NCBI GenBank assembly: GCA_947359465.1
Contig: OX375880.1
Span: 25,930,714 to 25,994,713 of the forward strand
Length of the DNA stretch: 64,000 nt
Source of the DNA: Metellina segmentata
Taxonomy: Eukaryota > Arthropoda > Arachnida > Araneae > Tetragnathidae
Direction of reading: 5' to 3'
The translations under genes were made by a program, and so were the position numbers. Under the pieces are notes generated by a model. That model was not told the DNA's origin. It ran no database searches and was given only the letters and a program-made list of their open reading frames with translations. Shown here one piece after another: positions 58,371-64,000 of this stretch. How positions within the stretch are numbered: the stretch's first letter is position 1; every line of letters starts with the position of its first letter.

Positions 58371-58689
58371 TTTTCGGCATTCTTTTTATTTTATAGCTCC
58401 GTCAATGTGATCGTTTATTTAAACCACTATAAGTAATACGTGGAATAAATTAAATTTATTTCTGATTGATTAATTTTTAGTTAGCTTTTTTAGTTTTGCT
58501 ATTTTCACAAACAGTAGGGTGTAAGACGGGATGTATGGAAAGTATGATCTTACAAAGAAGAATATTTAAAGTATCCGAACATGTTGAATATGTCATTTTT
58601 GACCAATAATTTCAAGAAAAGTTTTTGATCTTATTTGACCTTATTACATTTCGCATTCTCATATTTTGATCTTATTACATTTCTCGATC

Positions 58690-59004
58690 TCTAGTAAATA
58701 TTTTGTTTACTTAAATATTCTTTTGATTCTAGTTCATCCCTATAGAAATGCATGTAGTTTATTTTGGTGGCATCATTTTTCAAATGGGCTGAATAGATTT
58801 TCATGTAGCACATTTGAAGTTTTTGACAAATTTCTTTTAAAATTTCATACATAATAATACTTTTTACAAAAATATTAATATATGTTTTAAATATTTATAG
58901 CCCAATGCTATTGTTTAATAACACTAAACATAAAAATATCATTAAAATGTTTCGATACCACATTTAAAAAAAGATTCTCGAACGTGTTCGGAAACCTTAA
59001 ATAA
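58690..59004 (+). repeat. Repeat family R, copy 3
   Basis: GATTCTAGTTCATCCCTATAG, then GCTGAATAGATTTTCATGTAGC, GCCCAATGCTATTGTTTAAT and GTTTCGATACCACATTT match copies at 14188-14702 and 20850-21366. It ends about 130 bp before a gene B exon. Confidence 0.7.
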
Positions 59005-59133
59005 ATAAACTTCGAATTTGAGCTTAACCAAAATCCTTGGAAATCTTTAAGGATTATTTTAAATGATTGAACAGGAAACATTTAATTCGATTCAAAAGAA
59101 TGTGAAACTGAGTTATTCCGAAGATGATCTTAC

Positions 59134-59246
59134 CAGCAGATAGTAACTAAGAGAAACCGTTTCCTTAGAGTTGGATAGCGGAAGAAATCTAAGGGAGATT
59201 CCTTTTTTTCAACGACTTTAACCTTTTTCTCTTTTTCGCCAAGTCT
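59134..59246 (-). CDS. SLC22 gene B exon (loop to start of TM7)
   Basis: Acceptor TATAATTTTCAG before AGACTTGG and donor TGCTG before GTAAGATC. The 113-bp exon encodes RLGEKEKKVKVVEKKES, then PLDFFRYPTLRKRFLLVTIC. Same length, phase and opening (RLGEK) as gene A exon 6. The xDxFRxPxLRKR motif is typical of SLC22 just before TM7. Confidence 0.93.
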
Positions 59247-59551
59247 CTGAAAATTATAATTCATAATATTAGCTATATAGCTCAGTTTTCTACTTACATT
59301 GAAAACGGAAAGTTTTTACATTAAAATATTATATTGAAAAGGACTGAAAAAAAGAACAGAATTCAAAACAACTTGACTTGTGAACAATATCAAATTACTT
59401 TGGGTCACCTTTGTAGAAAAAAAACCTAAAATATTTCATCCACCATTAAAAAAACTATAATTAAACTTCGGATGTTTTGAAATTTGCTATTACATTTTAG
59501 GAAACAGACGCAAATTTGTCTACAGTTTTATGTTAAAACGGCCAGTAAAAC

Positions 59552-60133
59552 TGTTTTATGGATAAATTACAAATAAGTTACGAACAATAAATATACAAAA
59601 AGTTTAATGATATGTTATACACGTTTGTTTTATGAAATAGTGTTGAATGAAAAGTTTTATCGTGCGTTGTTTTAGAAAGTAAGAATTGCAAAATATGATG
59701 GTCATTTTCAATGTTTTCAAATTATTGTTATTACAAGACAAAATATGTTTTATGGATAAATTACAAATAAGTTACGAACAATAAATATACAAAAAGTTTA
59801 ATGATGTGTTATACACGTTTGTTTTATGAAATAGTGTTGAATGAAAAGTTTTCTCGTGCGTTGTTTTAAAAAGTAAGAATTGCAAAATATGATGGTCATT
59901 TTCAATGTTTTCAAATTATTGTTATTACAAGACAAAATATGTTTTATGGATAAGTTACAAATAAGTTACTAACAATAAATATAGAAAAAGTTTAATGATG
60001 TGTTATACACGTTTGTTTTATGAAATAGTGTTGAATGAAAAGTTTTCTCGTGCGTTGTTTTAAAAAGTAAGAATTGCAAAATATGATGGTCATTTTCAAT
60101 GCTTTCAAATTATTGTTATTACAAAACAAAAAT
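59552..60133. repeat. Three-copy tandem repeat, about 194-bp unit
   Basis: Units start at 59552, about 59747 and 59941 (GTTTTATGGATAARTTACAAA) and differ by few substitutions. Intronic, between two gene B exons. No coding content and no splice signal copies noticed. Confidence 0.88.
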
Positions 60134-60316
60134 GTATATTACTGAATAAATTTGTAATTTATATTTTATTTCATCTATTATCATCGGAGATAATTTTGAA
60201 AAATGGATTCTGAGAGAAAATCTCTCATTTCTGAATTCTAATCAATTAAATATAATATTTGTGTATATTTTAGTGAGAAGAACACGGAATGTATGTTCCA
60301 GTGTGTGTGATCTAAC

Positions 60317-60446
60317 CTGTATCTTTTGCAAGAGTTGATTCTTGTCTAGAGTTTTACCATTTGTCTTGCTGATTTTCGCCATGATCTCGGCAGCTTCATC
60401 GTATCTCTCTTGAGATATCAGCCAACTTGGAGACTCGGGAAGAAGC
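60317..60446 (-). CDS. SLC22 gene B exon (large intracellular loop)
   Basis: Acceptor TCTTGTTCTAG before GCTTCTTCC and donor ATACAG before GTTAGATC. The 130-bp exon reads LLPESPSWLISQERYDEAAE, then IMAKISKTNGKTLDKNQLLQ. It is nearly identical in its first half to gene A exon 5. It completes a lysine codon from the previous exon and ends on a full codon. Confidence 0.94.
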
Positions 60447-62212
60447 CTAGAACAAGACAATTATTTTAAAATATACGTACGCACTAGAAGTTTTTTATTT
60501 TAACTTTAAAAATCCAGTTTTTTTGCAGTAGGTCATTGGTTTATGCTTAAAACCATTTCAATGAGAAAAATCATTTTAAACTAATTAATAATTAGCTAAT
60601 TAAGATATAATTAGCTAATAAGCATGTATTTTGAACAGTGATATATCAAATTCGAATTTGTCTAGACAGACAATTCGAGTTGGAAATTATTTTCAATATT
60701 ATTCTTCATGTTTTGACCCTCAATCAAGTTGCTAGAGAGAAAAGTGTTTCTGTTACGACTTTTTCGCCAAAGATGCTTAAAAATTAAGATTTTTTCTGGG
60801 AATTTAGGATTTAAAAATTTATTTTTTACCTAGCAACTCTGATTGAGGGTCAAAACATCCACTGTAATATATAGATTATATAGATACAAAAATAATTATA
60901 ATAGATGAATTTATTGTTCAGTTATCACTGCTTGAATAAAGCATCATATTGCAAAAACTTGTTTCTTCAGAAATCGAGTTTAAAGTTTGGGAAAGATGTC
61001 TGTTCGTGGTGACAGTGCCTAACGAAAACCCTTGTAACTAGAAAACTATTTCGAATATTTGCAAGATCTTGGCATCGTTTGGAAGCTAAAGAAATTAAGA
61101 ATGTTTTGAAGCAATAAAAAAGTTTTTTAGACTTTCTGTTCAATTTTCAGGATTTCTAGTGTGTACATACCTTGAATCAAAGCAAAACTTGAAAAATTAA
61201 AAACATATCTAGTGTAACATGTAGCACGTATAACAACTGATTTACTGAAGAGTATTTTTTAATTAAAAGCAATTTAACACTGGAGACTAATTCAATCGAA
61301 TACACATTTTCAGTTGCACGGAAAAGCTGAGGGTTCATATTGGGTGTTTACATTGTACTGAGTTTTGAAGAGGATGGCTTTGGTGAGCGACAATGCTTCC
61401 TATCTTCAGATTACGTCTCGCCAACTATGATTTCCATGGAGAGATCTGCCAATGGATTGGACAGTGACAGGGACGATGATGACTTTCCTCGAAGTCAAAC
61501 GACGATGACACCATCAACCCTCCTTTCGATGTGTAACTTACTCTGGCCATATTTTGCTGCAAATAATTATCCATTCTGAGCTTTTTGTTTAAATCATTAA
61601 AATAATGTTGATTCAAATTGATGTGTTTACTTGTGCCCTCCTCATGCAAAAAGAATGGTGCTGAATCAAAGTGAATAATGAATTTGGTATCAATTTTACA
61701 CAGCAAACAGACATTGGATGGAATGCTTCAACAACGTACTGAATACTGAAGTCATGTGATTGTTAATAATCGATTCCCTATAGTTACGTTTTCTTTTGTT
61801 TCCTCATACAATTTCCTTTCTTTCTTCTGCTAAAAGCATTTGAACTGTTGAGCACTGTTACGTCAAATTTAATTTATAACGTATTATCGTATACGGAATC
61901 AGCATTGGGGATATACTTGTTTTTATGTGTACACAAAAAGACCCAAATTTCATTCAAAGTACAATACTTATAAGTGCTGAACTTCAGGAAAAGCCCTTTT
62001 TTTTGGAGAGAATATACTTCTTTTACTCTGAAACACGAATAAATACTAGAAGAATAGTGGCAAGAGGAGAATATCATGAGGTTTCATCCATTAGTTTCCA
62101 TATTGTTGAGTCTTTCTACTTTTTGTACTTTGTGTCGTACACAACCATTGCATTTAAAGGAATGTTTTCGTTTAATTTATAATTTAAAATATTTCATTGT
62201 TATGTAATACTA
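60447..62212. other. Intron of gene B with one small hairpin element
   Basis: Besides the hairpin at 60710-60856, no element ends are seen. The open frames at 61340-61579 and 61425-61706 overlap on opposite strands and show no family resemblance. Confidence 0.5.
60710..60856. repeat. Short hairpin element, 147 bp
   Basis: GTTTTGACCCTCAATCAAGTT with GCTAG at the left and CTAGCAACTCTGATTGAGG with GTCAAAAC at the right are inverted repeats of about 26 bp with small indels. It looks like a tiny MITE or foldback element; the target duplication is unclear. Confidence 0.65.
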
Positions 62213-63041
62213 CAGGGTGTACTAAAAGTTCCCGTACTGACGATTCTTAAATTTATTATACAAAAACAGCAAACTTTAAAACAATTATTTTTATGCTAAT
62301 GGTAAAAAGCAATTTTAACGTAACGTAGGAAAAAAAATTTGGACTTACATTTATAATAAATGTTCAAAATGTCCAAACTTTTCTTGGAGGCAAAGCTGAA
62401 GTCGTTTGCGCATATTTTTAGAAACGCGTTTCAAGATGTTTTGAGTGACTTCTTGTATCCTTTGAGTAATTTCAATTTTCAGATCACATATTGTTTGGTA
62501 ATTACCTACATAAACTTTGTTCTTTAAATATCCCCACAGAAAAAAGTCAGGGATGCGCATATCAGGGAACGAAGTGGCCAAAAGTTTCTTGAGATGAGTC
62601 GATCGCCAAAGCATCTTGAAGCATACCCATGGTTTCATAACTTGTATGGCAGGTTGCAACGTCTTGTCGGAACTAAGACTCTCGTTCATTCACTTCTAAT
62701 AATGCAACAATTTGTTGAATAAGTTGATATATTGTATCTTTACCCGGTATTGCATCATTTTGATATTTATGTCGCCAAAATTCTTTACATCTTTCATATG
62801 ATTTACATTCGAAATAAGCCTCAAACAGCGAATTTCTCTGAATGCGTGATAAATTCATGTTGCAATGAAGAACAAAATGACGTGAAACTTTATTATCGCA
62901 CAACTTGAGTGCGAAGAAAATCAAACGATAAAAATTAAAGAACCGATAAAACTAAAAGCAGACGATAAAATTCAATAATTAAAAAAACTCGGGCAATACA
63001 TTTTTTTAAAGGTGGAGTACGGAAAATTTTAGGACTCCCTG
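62213..63041 (-). mobile_element. mariner-like element, internally deleted, 829 bp
   Basis: TA-flanked termini CAGGGTGTACTAAAAGTTCC and GGAAAATTTTAGGACTCCCTG are imperfect inverted repeats. The minus-strand N-terminal frame (62673-62924: IQRNSLFEAYFECKSYERCK) is joined to the C-terminal frame (62351-62689: MRIPDFFLWGYLKNKVYVGN, ending HFEHLL). The middle with the first catalytic residues is deleted. DFFLWGYLK is the typical block after the last catalytic D. Related end at 5440-5736. Confidence 0.88.
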
Positions 63042-63127
63042 TAGTATTGGAACTATTAAGATTGATAATTGAATAGAATCGATTAACTTTTAGATGTACT
63101 GCAAAAAAAATTTGATTTGTTCCTTAC

Positions 63128-63296
63128 TTCCAATAAAGCAGGAGACTTGCTGCCAGGGTTGTCGTGACAATACTCAGCTTGACCCAATCTTTCGTCAGAT
63201 ACGCGATCATAGGCAGCAGGCACAACCCCATGGTCCAGGAAGTGGTCGAAATTCCGTTCATCCTGGTTCGCATTTGCGGACTTACCAGCTCTAAAA
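63128..63296 (-). CDS. SLC22 gene B exon (TM5-TM6)
   Basis: Acceptor TTGCTTTGCAG before TTTTAGAGC and donor TGGAA before GTAAGGAAC. The 169-bp exon encodes LELVSPQMRTRMNGISTTSW, then TMGLCLLPMIAYLTKDWVKL and a hydrophobic end LLLYW. Same length and phases as gene A exon 4. Confidence 0.95.
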
Positions 63297-63418
63297 CTGC
63301 AAAGCAAAAGGGAACGAATTTTACTTACAGGGTTATTCCAAAAGGACGTTCATGCATCTCGTAATAGTCAGAATACCCACAGAATGGAACTGTAATAGTA
63401 AGAAGGATTTGTACTTAC

Positions 63419-63573
63419 GTATAATATAGCCTACGCCGTACACAGTAGACATGGCAGTGCCGTTGACCCCTCGTAGTACAAGAAATAGTACGAAGTATGG
63501 GCATAGTACAGATCCAATGTCGGAGACAGCTATCACCACAGCCATGAAGAGGAAAGTTGGTTTTCTACCCCAT
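63419..63573 (-). CDS. SLC22 gene B exon (MFS motif A, TM3-TM4)
   Basis: Acceptor TCAAAATAG before ATGGGGTAG and donor ATTATAC before GTAAGTAC. The 155-bp exon encodes WGRKPTFLFMAVVIAVSDIG, then SVLCPYFVLFLVLRGVNGTA and a short hydrophobic end. It is the first gene B exon in the window. Its phase requires an upstream exon ending in two bases of an arginine codon, as in gene A exon 2. Confidence 0.95.
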
Positions 63574-64000
63574 CTATTTTGAAGAACAAAATGAGAAGAT
63601 GAATAAATTTTGTTTAAAGAATATAAATTTTAATTTTTATATCGAATTTATTACACTAAGCTATTTAACATAATTTATTTTGACGTCATTGAGATTTTCG
63701 TTCAGAAATCATTAACCAGAAACTCAATTTCCATAAAATTATTTTAATTGATTTAATATTTAAACTAGTTAAGAAATCAACACCCGTATTAAATAATACC
63801 CTTATACCTTTGCTTTTGAAAATGATTTCAAATGGAACAGCCATTTATAAAGACGGCTATATGAAGTTGAGGAGAATATTCACTTATTCCGAAGAACTGA
63901 CGACACAGTCTGAATCACATTAGAGAACATATCGTTTAGTTTATGTGCTTTTGTTACAAATTGTAACAGCTAAATTCTTAGTTTTAACTTTAAGCGATCC
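63574..64000. other. Intron of gene B at the window edge
   Basis: AT-rich. No TM2 exon found before base 64000. One TGACGTCA octamer at 63681. Confidence 0.5.

Larger units (their letters stand above)
42920..64000 (-). other. Gene B: SLC22-type organic cation/carnitine transporter (3' part; 5' exons outside window)
   Basis: Gene model of eight minus-strand exons from 63573 to the stop at 42920, with coding exon lengths of 155, 169, 130, 113, 215, 182, 161 and 148 bp. All GT-AG joins are phase-compatible. This gives about 423 residues: MFS motif A, TM3 to TM12 and a hydrophilic C-terminal tail. Exons equal to 1 and 2 of gene A (N-terminus, TM1, TM2) must lie right of base 64000. It is a tandem paralogue of gene A. 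Likely plasma-membrane transport of organic ions; the substrate is unknown. No disabling change was seen. Confidence 0.92.

Noticed and set aside
61340..61706. Opposite-strand overlapping open frames of 79 and 93 residues
   Set aside because: No recognisable motif, no splice or repeat context, and length expected by chance in a 64-kb window.
1..64000. CRISPR arrays, operons or prokaryotic gene clusters
   Set aside because: Spliced genes, SINEs and LINEs show that this is nuclear animal DNA; the tandem repeats found have no spacer-repeat structure.

Overview
This window is a piece of an animal nuclear genome. It is AT-rich, has spliced genes with GT-AG introns, and is crowded with transposable elements. 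Arthropod-type repeats are visible: DD41D and Tc1 mariners, hAT, piggyBac, pogo and Harbinger elements, Helitron ends, a CR1/jockey-like LINE, an I/R1-like LINE with RNase H, Gypsy, and several tRNA-derived SINEs. Together with very long introns this suggests a chelicerate, most likely a spider. That assignment is an inference from repeat style and cannot be proven here.

Two host genes are supported, both on the minus strand and both members of the SLC22 (organic cation/carnitine transporter, MFS) family. Gene A starts at 17255; exons 1 to 6 are at 16890-17255, 14995-15098, 12910-13064, 12657-12825, 10987-11119 and 8251-8363, and its 3' exons lie left of base 1. Gene B enters from the right edge; eight exons run from 63573 down to a stop codon at 42920 (63419-63573, 63128-63296, 60317-60446, 59134-59246, 56585-56799, 52942-53123, 49358-49518, 42920-43067). 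I joined every exon by eye at splice sites with compatible reading phases. The shared exons have the same lengths in A and B (155, 169 and 113 bp; 133 against 130 bp), so the genes are tandem duplicates. Both keep the MFS motif A (DRWGRKP) and the SLC22 signature LPESPSWL.

Layout: 1-8250, introns of gene A carrying two deep nests of transposons (1261-4678 and 5777-8105). 8251-17312, exons of gene A with SINEs, a LINE and an unclassified repeat in the introns. 17482-25917, a large inverted arrangement: two copies of an unclassified 2-kb element in opposite orientation around a long-inverted-repeat element that itself hosts a hAT-type element. 25918-42919, intergenic DNA with decayed hAT, Tc1, mariner, hAT-5-like, LINE, Helitron and piggyBac pieces. 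42920-64000, gene B, with introns holding pogo, Tc1, hAT, Helitron, Gypsy, SINE, LINE, piggyBac-like and mariner elements and two notable tandem repeats. One mariner (54816-56318) has an open 358-residue transposase and 106-bp perfect inverted repeats and may be young.

No rRNA genes, functional tRNA genes or CRISPR arrays were seen. The strongest leads are: a 123-bp tandem array in gene B that copies a 5' splice site four times; the paired inverted elements with terminal CCCAGSAAAAAAAATCAGC, which carry a tRNA-like module; and the intact DD41D mariner.
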